DNA of 64,000 bases, taken from assembly GCA_963704995.1 (NCBI GenBank), contig CAVPIM010000015.1, forward strand, positions 1-64,000, in the 5' to 3' direction. The notes beneath the pieces were generated by a model, which was not told the origin of the DNA, made no database searches, and saw nothing but the letters and a program-made list of their open reading frames with translations. Positions within the stretch are counted from its first letter, which is position 1. The number at the start of each line of letters is the position of its first letter. Both the position numbers and the translations under genes were made by a program. Of the stretch, positions 46,782 through 54,985 are shown piece after piece. This stretch comes from RYN-230 sp963704995 (GTDB lineage Bacteria; Actinomycetota; Actinomycetes; Streptosporangiales; Streptosporangiaceae).

Positions 46782-47662
46782 TTGCCCATCCCCAGGGTCA
46801 GCCCGCGCACCAGGTAGCGCTGGAAGATCAGGTACACCACGATCGCGGGCACCGCGCTGATGAACGACCCCGCCATCAGCACCGGGATGCTGGTCGTCCG
46901 CCCGGCCGACAGCGCGGCCAGCCCCACGGTGATCGTCCGCTGCTGCGGGTTCTGCAGGAACAGCAGCCCGACCAGCAGGTCGTCCCAGATCTGGATGAAC
47001 TGCAGCACGGTCACGGTGGCGATGGCGGGCCAGGACAGCGGCAGCGCGATGCGCAGGAACGTGCGCTCGTAGCCGAGCCCGTCCATCACCGCCGCCTCGA
47101 TCAGGTCGTCGGAGATGCCCCGGTAGTAGGTGGCCATCAGGAACGTGGCGAACGGCGTGCCCAGCGCGACGTAGACCAGGATCGCGCCGAGGTAGGTGTT
47201 GATCAGCCCGAGCTTCCCGAGGTTCACGTACTCCGGGATGATGATCGACTGCAAGCGGCACCATCAGCGCGGCCACCACGCCCAGGAACACCGTGCCGCT
47301 GCCCCGGTAGCGCAGCTTGGCGAACGCGAACCCGGCCGTGGTGGACACGGCCAGGATGAGCAGGATCGACAGCAGGCAGATCAGGGTGGAGTTGAGCAGT
47401 TCCCGGCCGACCGGCAGCTCGCTCAGCAGCTGGCTCCAGCTCACCGCCGAGTGGCCGTTCTGCTGCTCGAACTGCGACTGGTTGCGGAACGCGTTGTTGA
47501 GGATGTACCAGAACGGGTAGAGCATGACGACCGCGATGACCGACATGATCGCGAAGATCATGCCGATCCGGCCGCGCCGCCGGGCCCGCAGCGCGCGCTT
47601 GGCCGGCGCCGCCGCGCCGGGGCCGGCGCCTGGCCGGTGGCTGTCAGCGACTCCGCCGCCAT
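46778..47662 (-). pseudogene. CUT1 sugar ABC transporter permease (MalG-like), frame-broken
   Basis: The first part MIFAIMSVIAVVMLYPFWYI and SWSQLLSELPVGRELLNSTL leads to FLGVVAALMVPL. After a shift near 47255, SIIIPEYVNLGKLGLINTYL and EAAVMDGLGYERTFLRIALP (EAA loop) continue to the end at RYLVRGLTLGMGK. A second shift lies near the N-terminus: the ATG at 47662, immediately after the MalF-like stop, is in another frame. The six-helix permease is otherwise complete. Confidence 0.8.
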
Positions 47663-48613
47663 CTACCAGCCCTCCCCGTCCTCGGAGCGGATCAGCCGCA
47701 GCTGCACCAGCCCCACCACGATCATGATCACGAACAGGATGATGCCGTACAGCGCGCCGGTGCCGAACTGGCCCAGCGAGAACGCCGACTGGTAGACGAA
47801 GAACTCCAGCGTGGTGGTGCCGAATCCGGGCCCGCCGTTCGTCATCACGAAGATCAGGCTGAACAGCGCCGAGAACGCGCTGATCACCGTGATCACGAAC
47901 GAGAACTGGACGAACCGCTTGAGCAGCGGCAGCGTGACCCGGAAGAAGATCTGCCGCCGGTGCAGCCCGTCCACCCGGGCCGCCTCCAGCAGCGTCGGGT
48001 CCAGGGTGGCCATCCCGGTCAGGAAGATGATCGTGTTGGTGCCGAGCATGGACCAGATGAACGTGATGGCCAGCGCGATCAGCGCGCTGCGCTGCCCGGC
48101 CAGCATGTCGGTCTGGAAGGTGCCCAGGCCGACCGCGGCGAGCATCTTGTTCATCAGCCCGTTCAGCGCGAAGAACTGGACCGCGACCATGCCGATGACC
48201 ACCCAGGACACCGCGGTAGGCAGGAAGTACACCGAGCGGAAGAAGCGCCAGCCGCGGACGTGCTCGTTCAGCAGGGCGGCGATGGCCAGCGGGATGCCGA
48301 TCGCGAACGGGATGGACAGCAGCAGCAGCGCATTGTTCTCCAGGACCCGCCAGAAGGTGGGGTCGCTGAGCGCCGTGGAGTAGGTGCTCGGCCCGATCCA
48401 CTGCGCGGTCAGGCCGTTCCAGTTCGTCATCGAGTAGTAGACGGCCTGCCCGATCGGGATGCCGAGCAGGGCCACCACCACGATCACCGCGGGCAGCGAC
48501 AGCAGGATGCCCGCCCGCCGCCGGCGCCGGTCCAGCCGGCTCCGGCGCGGCCGGGCGGGCTGGCCCGGGGACTTGCCCCGGGCCAGCTCCGGCGACGCCT
48601 GCGAGATGCTCAC
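47663..48613 (-). CDS. CUT1 sugar ABC transporter permease (MalF-like)
   Basis: A complete 316-residue permease: LPAVIVVVALLGIPIGQAVY, YSMTNWNGLTAQWIGPSTYS, IAALLNEHVRGWRFFRSVYF and FLTGMATLDPTLLEAARVDG. The last holds the EAA loop, followed by LHRRQIFFRVTLPLLKRFV. Six helices with a basic N-terminus. It pairs with the MalG-like permease and the upstream binding protein. Start at 48613, seven bases after the binding-protein stop. Confidence 0.9.
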   Translation of the reverse strand: MSISQASPELARGKSPGQPARPRRSRLDRRRRRAGILLSLPAVIVVVALLGIPIGQAVYYSMTNWNGLTAQWIGPSTYSTALSDPTFWRVLENNALLLLSIPFAIGIPLAIAALLNEHVRGWRFFRSVYFLPTAVSWVVIGMVAVQFFALNGLMNKMLAAVGLGTFQTDMLAGQRSALIALAITFIWSMLGTNTIIFLTGMATLDPTLLEAARVDGLHRRQIFFRVTLPLLKRFVQFSFVITVISAFSALFSLIFVMTNGGPGFGTTTLEFFVYQSAFSLGQFGTGALYGIILFVIMIVVGLVQLRLIRSEDGEGW

Positions 48614-48620
48614 CAGCGCA

Positions 48621-49919
48621 TCACGGGTAGCTGCTCCCCCTCTGCGTGCTGGGCAGCTGGCCGAACGTGGTCTGCATGCTGGACAGCGCCGACTTCGGCG
48701 AGATGCTGCCGTTCAGCACCGACGGGAGCTCCTTGCTCCCGGTGTTCACCACGTTGCCCTGCACCACGTTGTCCAGCATCGGGTAGGCGATCATGTGATC
48801 CTGGCTGACGAAGTTCAGCATCTGCTGGTTCACCGGGTTGGACGTGGACGTGCCGTTGATGGCGGGGATCAGCCCGGCGGCGTTGATGATCTTCGCGGCC
48901 TGGCTGGTCGTCATGAACTCCAGGAACTGCAGGGCCTGGGCGGAGTGCTGGGTGTAGTTCGTCATGGACAGGCCATCACCGGCGAAGTCCACCACGCCCT
49001 TGATCGGGCTGTCGGAGAACGGCGGCACGAACGCGGCCACCTTCGAGCCCAGCGCGCTGGTGAACTTCTGGGTGTCCCAGGTGCCGTCCACCATCATGGC
49101 GGCCTTCCCGGACTCGAAGTCGCCCAGGTTGTTGGTCTTGGTCAGCACGTCGCTGTTGGTGCAGCCGTTGCTCTTCAGCTTGGCCCACTGCGCCAGCTGG
49201 GCCTCGTTGGCCGCCGAGGTCCACGGGATCTGGCCGCTGTAGAGCTGCTGCCAGTTCGTGACCGGGTGCGCGCCGATCATCATGTAGCTCATGTCGTACC
49301 ACGGGTAGAACTCGGCGCCCAGCGGCTGGCCGCCGTTTCCGTAGGTCAGCGGCATGTACCCGGCCGCCTTGAGCTTCTTGCACGCCGCGAACAGCTGGGT
49401 CCAGTCGGTCGGCACCGAGGTCACCCCGGCCTTGGCGAACGCGGCCTTGTTATAGAAGCCGATGTAGAACTGGTTCTCCAGCGGGATCACGTACGGGCCG
49501 TTGCTGGCGTTGAACTGGTCCGACGTCCATCTGAGCGCGTTCGGGTCGATCCGGGCCAGGTCCGCGGCCGGGATCTTGCCCTTGAGGTTGGTCAGGAACT
49601 CCTTGTACTGCAGCGTGAACAGCCCGGTCCACATGACCGCCAGGTCCGGGCCGGTCTTGGACACCGCGGCCGCCTGGAGCAGCGCGAAGTAGTTGTCCGC
49701 GGGCTGGCTCACCACGTTGACGGTCACGTTCTTGTGCTGGGCCTCGAACGCCTTGGCCAGGTTCTTCAGCGCGGTCGCGTTCTGCTCCGTGCCGTAGTTC
49801 TCCCAGATGGTGAGGGTGACCGGGCTCGATGTCGAGCCGCTGCTCCCTCCGCCGCTGCTGCACGCGGTGGCCAGCAGGGCCGCCGCCGCCGTGGCGGCCA
49901 ACACTTTCCAGTGCCTCAC
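48621..49919 (-). CDS. sugar ABC transporter substrate-binding lipoprotein (family 1)
   Basis: A 432-residue lipoprotein: RHWKVLAATAAAALLATACS with lipobox ATAC, then a Ser-Gly linker. VTLTIWENYGTEQNATALKN, LLQAAAVSKTGPDLAVMWTG, KAAFAKAGVTSVPTDWTQLF and KAAMMVDGTWDTQKFTSALG are typical SBP_bac_1 motifs. The ligand is probably a mono- or disaccharide or sugar acid. GTG 49919 is chosen with a strong AAAGGAGA site; the longer in-frame start at 49961 lacks one. Confidence 0.9.
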   Translation of the reverse strand: MRHWKVLAATAAAALLATACSSGGGSSGSTSSPVTLTIWENYGTEQNATALKNLAKAFEAQHKNVTVNVVSQPADNYFALLQAAAVSKTGPDLAVMWTGLFTLQYKEFLTNLKGKIPAADLARIDPNALRWTSDQFNASNGPYVIPLENQFYIGFYNKAAFAKAGVTSVPTDWTQLFAACKKLKAAGYMPLTYGNGGQPLGAEFYPWYDMSYMMIGAHPVTNWQQLYSGQIPWTSAANEAQLAQWAKLKSNGCTNSDVLTKTNNLGDFESGKAAMMVDGTWDTQKFTSALGSKVAAFVPPFSDSPIKGVVDFAGDGLSMTNYTQHSAQALQFLEFMTTSQAAKIINAAGLIPAINGTSTSNPVNQQMLNFVSQDHMIAYPMLDNVVQGNVVNTGSKELPSVLNGSISPKSALSSMQTTFGQLPSTQRGSSYP

Positions 49920-49991
49920 GGCTGTCTCCTTTCGTCTGTGCCTCGATATCTCCGGTGTCACCGCATAGCCCGGTGCCGGGGGCCTGTCCGT

Positions 49992-51794
49992 TCAGGACCG
50001 CCCGACGACGGGCTCCACGAACCGGCGGTGCTCCTCCGACGGGGCCCGCAGGAAGTCCAGGTCGCAACCCTCGGGCGCCTGCAGCACGTGGTCGCGGTAG
50101 AGCGCGGGCCAGCCGCGCAGGTGGGGGGAGGGCGGCGGGGACCAGGCGGCCCGGCGCCGGGCCAGCTCCGCGCCGGGCACGTCCAGCGTGAGCGACCCGG
50201 CCGCGACGTCCAGGGTGACCGGGTCGCCGTCGGCGACCAGCGCGAGCGGGCCGCCGGCCGCGGCCTCGGGGGCGGCGTGCAGGACCACGGTGCCGAAGCT
50301 GGTGCCGCTCATCCGGGCGTCGGTGACCCGGACCATGTCGGTGATCCCGTCCGCGACCAGCTTGGCCGGGATCGGGATCATGCCCCATTCCGGCATCCCG
50401 GGCACGCCGACCGGGCCGCAGCCGGCCAGCACCAGCACGCTGTCCGGGGTCACGTCGAGCGCCGGGTCCTCGACCCGGCGGCGCATCTCCTCGTAGCCGT
50501 GGAAGACCAGGGCCGGCCCGCGGTGGCGGAGCAGCCCCGGGGTGGCCGCCGAGGTCTTGATCACCGCGCCGTCTGGCGCCAGCGACCCGCGGACCACCGC
50601 GAAAGCCCCTTCGTTCCCCAACGAAACCCCGGCCGGTCGGATCGCCCCGGACGCCGGGGGAGCGGCGCTGGCGATCTCGCCGATCGTGGCGCCGGTGACG
50701 GTGACCGCACCGGTGTCCAGCCGCCCGCCCAGTTCCCGCAACAGCGCCGGGACCCCGCCCGCCCGGTCCAGGTCAGGCAGCAGGCCTGCGCCGGACGGTT
50801 CCACGTCGGCCAGGACCGGGATGCCCCGGCCCAGGCGGCCCAGGTCGTCCAGCGGCAGCGGGATACCCGCCCGCCCGGCGATGGCGGCCAGGTGGATGAT
50901 CGCGTTGGTGGAGCCGCCGACCGCGTGCAGCATCCGGATGGCGTTGGCGAAGGCGGCCGGGGTCAGGATGGCGGACGGCCGCCGGCCCTCCGCCACGGCC
51001 TCGACCGCGCAGCGGCCGGCGGCCGCGGCCGCGGCCCGGCCCCGCGGGTAGCCGGCCGGGATCGTGGCCGAGCCGGGGATCATCAGCCCGAGCGTCTCGG
51101 CCATGATGGCCATGGTCGAGGCGGTGCCCATCGTGTTGCAGGTCCCGGTGGCACAGGACAGGCACCGTTCCAGCTCCCGCCAGCCGGCGTCGTCAAGGCG
51201 GCCGGCCCGCCGCTCGTCCCACAGCCGCCACAGGTCGCTGCCGGTGCCGATGCGCCGGCCCCGGAACGTGGCCGGCTCTCGCGAGCCGCTGGTGACCAGG
51301 ATCATCGGCAGGTCGGCGCTGACCGCTCCCATGATCGATCCGGGCACGGTCTTGTCGCAGCCGGCCAGCAGCACGATCCCGTCCAGCGGGTAGCTGCGGA
51401 TGATCTCCTCGATCTCGATGGAGAGCAGGTTCCGGTAGAGCATCGCGCTCGGCTTCATCAGGTCCTCGCCGAGCGGGATCGACCCGAACTCGACTGGCAC
51501 CCCGCCGGCCTCGCGGACGCCGTCCCGCACCGCGCCCGCCAGGTCCCGCAACGGCAGGTTGCACGGGTTGAGGTCGCTGGCTGAGTTGGCGATGCCGATG
51601 ACGGGGTGGCCGCCCTCCGCGCTGACGTCGAGACCGGCGGAGGCCAGCGCGACCCGGTTGGCCAGCGCGACCTCGTCGTCCCCGCGCAGCCAGGCGTCGC
51701 TCCTCAGGGTCGTACTGAGCCGGGGTCGGGGTCGCCTGGCGTTCAGGGCGCTGATGCCGCTGCTCAGGGCGCTCATGGCGCTCATGGCGCTCAT
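49992..51794 (-). CDS. IlvD/Edd-family sugar-acid dehydratase
   Basis: A 600-residue dehydratase. GIANSASDLNPCNLPLRDLA holds the first Fe-S Cys, VLLAGCDKTVPGSIMGAVSA the second, CLSCATGTCNTMGTASTMAI the third. HAVGGSTNAIIHLAAIAGRA and RVTDARMSGTSFGTVVLHAA complete the family pattern. With a lactonase and dehydrogenase beside it, a role on an aldonate (giving 2-keto-3-deoxy-aldonate) is likelier than branched-chain amino acid synthesis. Start ATG 51794 overlaps the upstream stop; three in-frame ATG-AGC-GCC repeats give alternative starts at 51785 and 51776. Confidence 0.88.
   Translation of the reverse strand: MSAMSAMSALSSGISALNARRPRPRLSTTLRSDAWLRGDDEVALANRVALASAGLDVSAEGGHPVIGIANSASDLNPCNLPLRDLAGAVRDGVREAGGVPVEFGSIPLGEDLMKPSAMLYRNLLSIEIEEIIRSYPLDGIVLLAGCDKTVPGSIMGAVSADLPMILVTSGSREPATFRGRRIGTGSDLWRLWDERRAGRLDDAGWRELERCLSCATGTCNTMGTASTMAIMAETLGLMIPGSATIPAGYPRGRAAAAAAGRCAVEAVAEGRRPSAILTPAAFANAIRMLHAVGGSTNAIIHLAAIAGRAGIPLPLDDLGRLGRGIPVLADVEPSGAGLLPDLDRAGGVPALLRELGGRLDTGAVTVTGATIGEIASAAPPASGAIRPAGVSLGNEGAFAVVRGSLAPDGAVIKTSAATPGLLRHRGPALVFHGYEEMRRRVEDPALDVTPDSVLVLAGCGPVGVPGMPEWGMIPIPAKLVADGITDMVRVTDARMSGTSFGTVVLHAAPEAAAGGPLALVADGDPVTLDVAAGSLTLDVPGAELARRRAAWSPPPSPHLRGWPALYRDHVLQAPEGCDLDFLRAPSEEHRRFVEPVVGRS
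51768..51794. repeat. 9-bp tandem repeat at the dehydratase start
   Basis: Three copies of GGCGCTCAT (minus strand ATGAGCGCC, Met-Ser-Ala) give three possible start codons in a row. The copy number could tune translation of the dehydratase. Confidence 0.7.
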
Positions 51795-52765
51795 GGCGCG
51801 GGCTCCGGGACGCCCAGGCCGGGCGCGCCGGGCCCGGACTGGGTCAGCTCCAGCCCGGCCCGGTCCATCCACTCCAGCGCCACCCGGGCCCGGTGCACCT
51901 TCTCCCGGCCGATGGCCACCGCCTCGCTGGCCAGGTGCAGCCCGCTGGGGTACAGCGGCCGGGAGTTGCGCAGGCCGAACTTCACGTACATAGGGGAGGC
52001 CACCGCGACCAGCTCGGCGGCTTCGTGCCCGCGGACCACCCCGCCCATCGAGCTGGGCGCCTCCACGTACAGGTCGATGGGGAGCGTGGTGGCCGCGCGC
52101 AGCTCGGCGAGCAGGCCCAGGGTCATGTCCGAGGGCACGTTGACGGTGTCCGCCCCGAGCCGTTCCAGCTGGGCCACGCTGAGCGGGTTGCCGGGGGCGA
52201 GCATGGCCGAGACCTTCCACACCACCGAGTCCGGGATCTCGCCGTCCTTCTGCATCCCGGCCAGCAGCTCCAGCAGGCCCGCGTCGGCGACCAGGAAGCC
52301 GCGGATGCCGCAGTCCACGCCGCGCAGCACGTCGTCCACGGCGTACCGGAGCTGCCGGGACCCGCGGATCAGCCCGCCCCGGGAGGGTCCCTCGTCGGAC
52401 TGGGCCAGGCTGCCGATGTCCCACTCCTCGCGCGGCCCGACGAACAGCGAGATCTCCAGGCCGTGGTCGGCGCCCAGCGCGGCCATCTCGGCCAGCTCCT
52501 GCTCGGACAGCAGCATGGCGCCGCTGCCCTGCGATACCCGGTTGACGGTGACGCCCTCGGCGGCGGCCTGTTCCAGCACGGCCCGCAGCACGGCCGGGCC
52601 TTCCACGCTGGGAATCTCGATCCGGAAGTCGGCGCCGTCGGGGAACCGGGCCGTGCTGCGCTGGGTCGCGGGCTCCATCGCGATCCCGCGCCGGGCCAGC
52701 GCCTGGATCCCGTTCGTCCGGGTAGCGGTCTGGCCACCGAGGGTTTCCTGGCTCCCCAGGGTCAT
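51791..52765 (-). CDS. U32-like TIM-barrel protein of unknown function
   Basis: A 324-residue protein. RFPDGADFRIEIPSVEGPAV, EGVTVNRVSQGSGAMLLSEQ, HGLEISLFVGPREEWDIGSL, CGIRGFLVADAGLLELLAGM and NPLSVAQLERLGADTVNVPS look like successive beta-alpha units of a barrel. The layout recalls proteins annotated as peptidase U32-like. It overlaps both neighbours (TGATG upstream, ATGA downstream), so it belongs to the sugar catabolic operon and could be the missing aldolase or isomerase step; this is inference. Start ATG 52765. The Arg-Glu-Glu and Asp-rich loops may form the active site. Confidence 0.6.
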   Translation of the reverse strand: MTLGSQETLGGQTATRTNGIQALARRGIAMEPATQRSTARFPDGADFRIEIPSVEGPAVLRAVLEQAAAEGVTVNRVSQGSGAMLLSEQELAEMAALGADHGLEISLFVGPREEWDIGSLAQSDEGPSRGGLIRGSRQLRYAVDDVLRGVDCGIRGFLVADAGLLELLAGMQKDGEIPDSVVWKVSAMLAPGNPLSVAQLERLGADTVNVPSDMTLGLLAELRAATTLPIDLYVEAPSSMGGVVRGHEAAELVAVASPMYVKFGLRNSRPLYPSGLHLASEAVAIGREKVHRARVALEWMDRAGLELTQSGPGAPGLGVPEPAP

Positions 52766-53991
52766 CACGCCACCTCCAGGACCGCCGGGCGCGGCGGTAT
52801 CAGCTCGTCGTCCTCGGCCGGCCATGCCAGCCCCGTGCTCAGAGATCCCGTGCTCAGAGATCCCGTGCTCAAAGACCCCGGGGCTGGGGGGACCGCCGTG
52901 TGCGGTCCCGCGCCGGCCGGGCCCGTGCCCGGGACCGTGGTCAGCCGCTCCAGACCGGTGGCTGACACCAGGTAGGTGTCCTCGGCCTTGGCGCCGCCCG
53001 GCAGGCTGGGGTTCCAGGCCACCGCCTGGCCGGCCGCGACCGGGGTGGCGTACCAGAGTGAGTCCCGCTGGGACGGGGCGATCTCGAACTCACGCTGCGC
53101 GTAGCCGATCGGCCCGCCCTGGTAGTGGCCCGCCCAGCCCCCCGGTGCGCCCTCCCGCGCGTAGGCCTGGTCCAGCACGGCGAGGACGTCGCCGTAGCGG
53201 TTCGGCGGGACGCAGGCGGCCAGCGTGTCGCGCTCGATCCGGAGCACCCGGGCCCGCAGCGCGGCGAACTCGGCCGGCGGCGGCCCGGCCGAGGCGAACC
53301 GCGTGGCGGCCGCGTGCAGCCCCGCGCGCCGGGCGACCACGACCGCCATCGCGAGCTGGCGCACCGGGGCGCCCACGGCCATCGGGTGCCGGAACCGCCG
53401 GACCCGGTCGTCTCCGCCGACGATCAGGACGGGGGCGTCCGCACCGCGTGATTCCAGCAGGCCGGCCACGCGGCCCTGGATGTCGAGGTCCCGCTCTCCC
53501 GGCCGCCAGGACGCCAGCGCCTCCTGCAGCGCGGCCGCCGCGTCCGCCCCCAGCTCCCGCAGGTCCTCCTGCTCGGCCGGGGAGAGGGCGAGCCTCAGGG
53601 TGACCAGGTCCTCGGTGGCGTCCAGCCCGAACGCGGGGTGCCCGTCGGCGGCCAGCCGGGCCGCCCCGGCGCCGGCGATGTCCTGGGCGGCGCGGGCGAA
53701 CGCCTCCGGGTCGTACCAGGGCACCGCGACCAGGTCGGCGAACCCGTGGCGGCGCGGCTGGTACTCCTCGCTCACCCGGTCGGCTTCCACCTCGGTGGTC
53801 ACCAGGGCCGCCCCGGCCGGGGTGATCACGACCCAGACGAGGTCGGACTGGGCGGTCCGGTCCACCGGCGGGGCCACCGCCCCCGTGGCCCAGGCCACGC
53901 TGCCCGGGCTGGTGAGCACCACGCCGGGCACCTCCCCGTGGGCGGCCAGCCAGCCTTCCAGGCGCTCCCGCGCGGCGTCCGCTCGGGCCAC
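52765..53991 (-). CDS. M24-fold (creatinase/aminopeptidase P-like) protein lacking most metal ligands
   Basis: About 408 residues. An N-terminal creatinase-like domain has VVLTSPGSVAWATGAVAPPV. The pita-bread domain has LAMAVVVARRAGLHAAATRF where active enzymes have two Asp, GHYQGGPIGYAQREFE with the conserved His, AGQAVAWNPSL where a Glu is expected, and AKAEDTYLVSATG with the last Glu. Three of five metal ligands are thus replaced, as in creatinase, suggesting a metal-free hydrolase or a binding role. GTG 53991 fits the family N-terminus and leaves operator 1 upstream; GTG 54045 and TTG 54057 are alternatives. First gene of the operon. Confidence 0.7.
   Translation of the reverse strand: MARADAARERLEGWLAAHGEVPGVVLTSPGSVAWATGAVAPPVDRTAQSDLVWVVITPAGAALVTTEVEADRVSEEYQPRRHGFADLVAVPWYDPEAFARAAQDIAGAGAARLAADGHPAFGLDATEDLVTLRLALSPAEQEDLRELGADAAAALQEALASWRPGERDLDIQGRVAGLLESRGADAPVLIVGGDDRVRRFRHPMAVGAPVRQLAMAVVVARRAGLHAAATRFASAGPPPAEFAALRARVLRIERDTLAACVPPNRYGDVLAVLDQAYAREGAPGGWAGHYQGGPIGYAQREFEIAPSQRDSLWYATPVAAGQAVAWNPSLPGGAKAEDTYLVSATGLERLTTVPGTGPAGAGPHTAVPPAPGSLSTGSLSTGSLSTGLAWPAEDDELIPPRPAVLEVA
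52835..52879. repeat. 15-bp tandem repeat, three copies
   Basis: GTGCTCAGAGATCCC occurs twice and a variant once, encoding a repeated Ser-Thr-Gly-Ser-Leu segment in the C-terminal tail of the M24-fold protein. Confidence 0.75.
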
Positions 53992-54005
53992 GCTGCGGGG
54001 CGAAT

Positions 54006-54022
54006 GTTCGGCTATACCGAAC
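54006..54022. promoter_or_regulatory. IclR-type operator, copy 1
   Basis: GTTCGG-CTATA-CCGAAC is a perfect inverted repeat of 6-bp arms with a 5-bp spacer, placed just before the preferred start of the M24-fold gene, where it would block the leftward operon. Confidence 0.75.
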
Positions 54023-54074
54023 AAAGTTTTGTGATGTAGAATCACTCGGTCATGCAATCATTCGCATATGCCCA

Positions 54075-54080
54075 TGTCAA
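54075..54080 (-). promoter_or_regulatory. -35 box of the leftward operon
   Basis: The minus strand reads TTGACA here, and 17 bp further a weak -10 (TTGCAT, 54057-54052). This would start transcription near 54045, downstream of the TTG 54057 start, supporting a later start codon. Confidence 0.45.
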
Positions 54081-54113
54081 GGCGTTTTGAGACTCGCTAA
54101 GGTAACAGATGGT

Positions 54114-54147
54114 GTTTGGCGATACCGAACGTTTGGCGCTACCGAAC
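54114..54147. promoter_or_regulatory. IclR-type operators, copies 2 and 3 in tandem
   Basis: GTTTGG-CGATA-CCGAAC (54114-54130) and GTTTGG-CGCTA-CCGAAC (54131-54147) are adjacent 17-bp sites of the same type as copy 1, directly upstream of the iclR start. Head-to-tail sites with no gap suggest binding by two dimers of the IclR regulator. Confidence 0.8.
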
Positions 54148-54169
54148 AATGGTGTGAGGAAGTGAGCAG

Positions 54170-54985
54170 GTGACGATGGAGGACGGCCCGGGGGCCGGCC
54201 GCTACACGGTCAAGAGTGTGGCGCGGGCGCTGCGGCTGGTCGGGATCGTGGCGGACGGACCCGCCGAGGGCCAGTCGCTCAGCGAGCTGGCCGCCGCGCT
54301 GGGCAGCTCCAAGAGCAGCGCGCTGGCGCTGGCCCGGACCCTGGAGGCGGCCGGGTTCCTGCGCGAGACCCGCCCCGGCCCGCGGTACACGCTCGGCACC
54401 GCGCTGATCCGGCTCGGTGACATCGTGGGCCGCCAGCTCCCGCTCGGCGACCTGTGCCGCCCGCTGCTCGATGAACTCTCCGAGACCACGAAGATGACCG
54501 CGCGGATCGCGGTGGCGGAGGCCGGCTACCCGGTCTTCATCGCCCGCGTCGACGGTCCCGGCAGCGTCCGGTTCTACACGCCGCTAGGCCAGCGCGAGGT
54601 GCCGTACGCCTCCGCGGCCGGCAAGGCCATCCTCTGCACGATGACCGACGCTGAAGTCCGGCGGGTCTGCGCGGAGACCGGCATGGCCCCGCGCACCGCG
54701 CACACCATCACCGACATCGGCACGCTGCTGGACAACCTGGCCGGGTCCCGGCGGCTCGGCTTCGCGGTCGACGACGAGGAGGACGCCGAGGGCGTGTTCT
54801 GCGCGGGCGCGGCGTTCTTCGGCCACGATGGCAGCTGCGCGGGTGCGGTCAGCGTGACCGGCATCAAGGGCGACCTGCCAGCCTGGCGCGTGGATGAGCT
54901 CGGCCGGGCGGTGCGCAGCTACGCCGACAAGGTGTCTGCCCTGCTCGGCGGGGCGCCCTACAGCCCGCCCGGGGAAGGAGCCTGA
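54170..54985 (+). CDS. IclR-family transcriptional regulator
   Basis: A 271-residue regulator. SVARALRLVGIVADGPAEGQ and SLSELAAALGSSKSSALALA form the winged helix-turn-helix. RYTLGTALIRLGDIVGRQLP links to the effector domain, with FYTPLGQREVPYASAAGKAI, RRLGFAVDDEEDAEGVFCAG and GAVSVTGIKGDLP typical of IclR ligand pockets. It faces the sugar operon and overlaps the dehydrogenase gene downstream as TGATG. Three 17-bp palindromes flank its promoter, so it probably regulates both directions in response to a sugar acid. GTG 54170, or ATG 54176. Confidence 0.88.
   Translation: MTMEDGPGAGRYTVKSVARALRLVGIVADGPAEGQSLSELAAALGSSKSSALALARTLEAAGFLRETRPGPRYTLGTALIRLGDIVGRQLPLGDLCRPLLDELSETTKMTARIAVAEAGYPVFIARVDGPGSVRFYTPLGQREVPYASAAGKAILCTMTDAEVRRVCAETGMAPRTAHTITDIGTLLDNLAGSRRLGFAVDDEEDAEGVFCAGAAFFGHDGSCAGAVSVTGIKGDLPAWRVDELGRAVRSYADKVSALLGGAPYSPPGEGA

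Noticed and set aside
48459..51584. A 1041-codon plus-strand open frame
   Set aside because: It lies antisense to the binding protein and the IlvD/Edd dehydratase and has no domain pattern. High GC removes stops.
49992..51794. IlvD for branched-chain amino acid synthesis
   Set aside because: No ilvB, ilvN, ilvC or leu genes are near; the gene is coupled to sugar uptake and lactonase genes, so a sugar-acid dehydratase role fits better.
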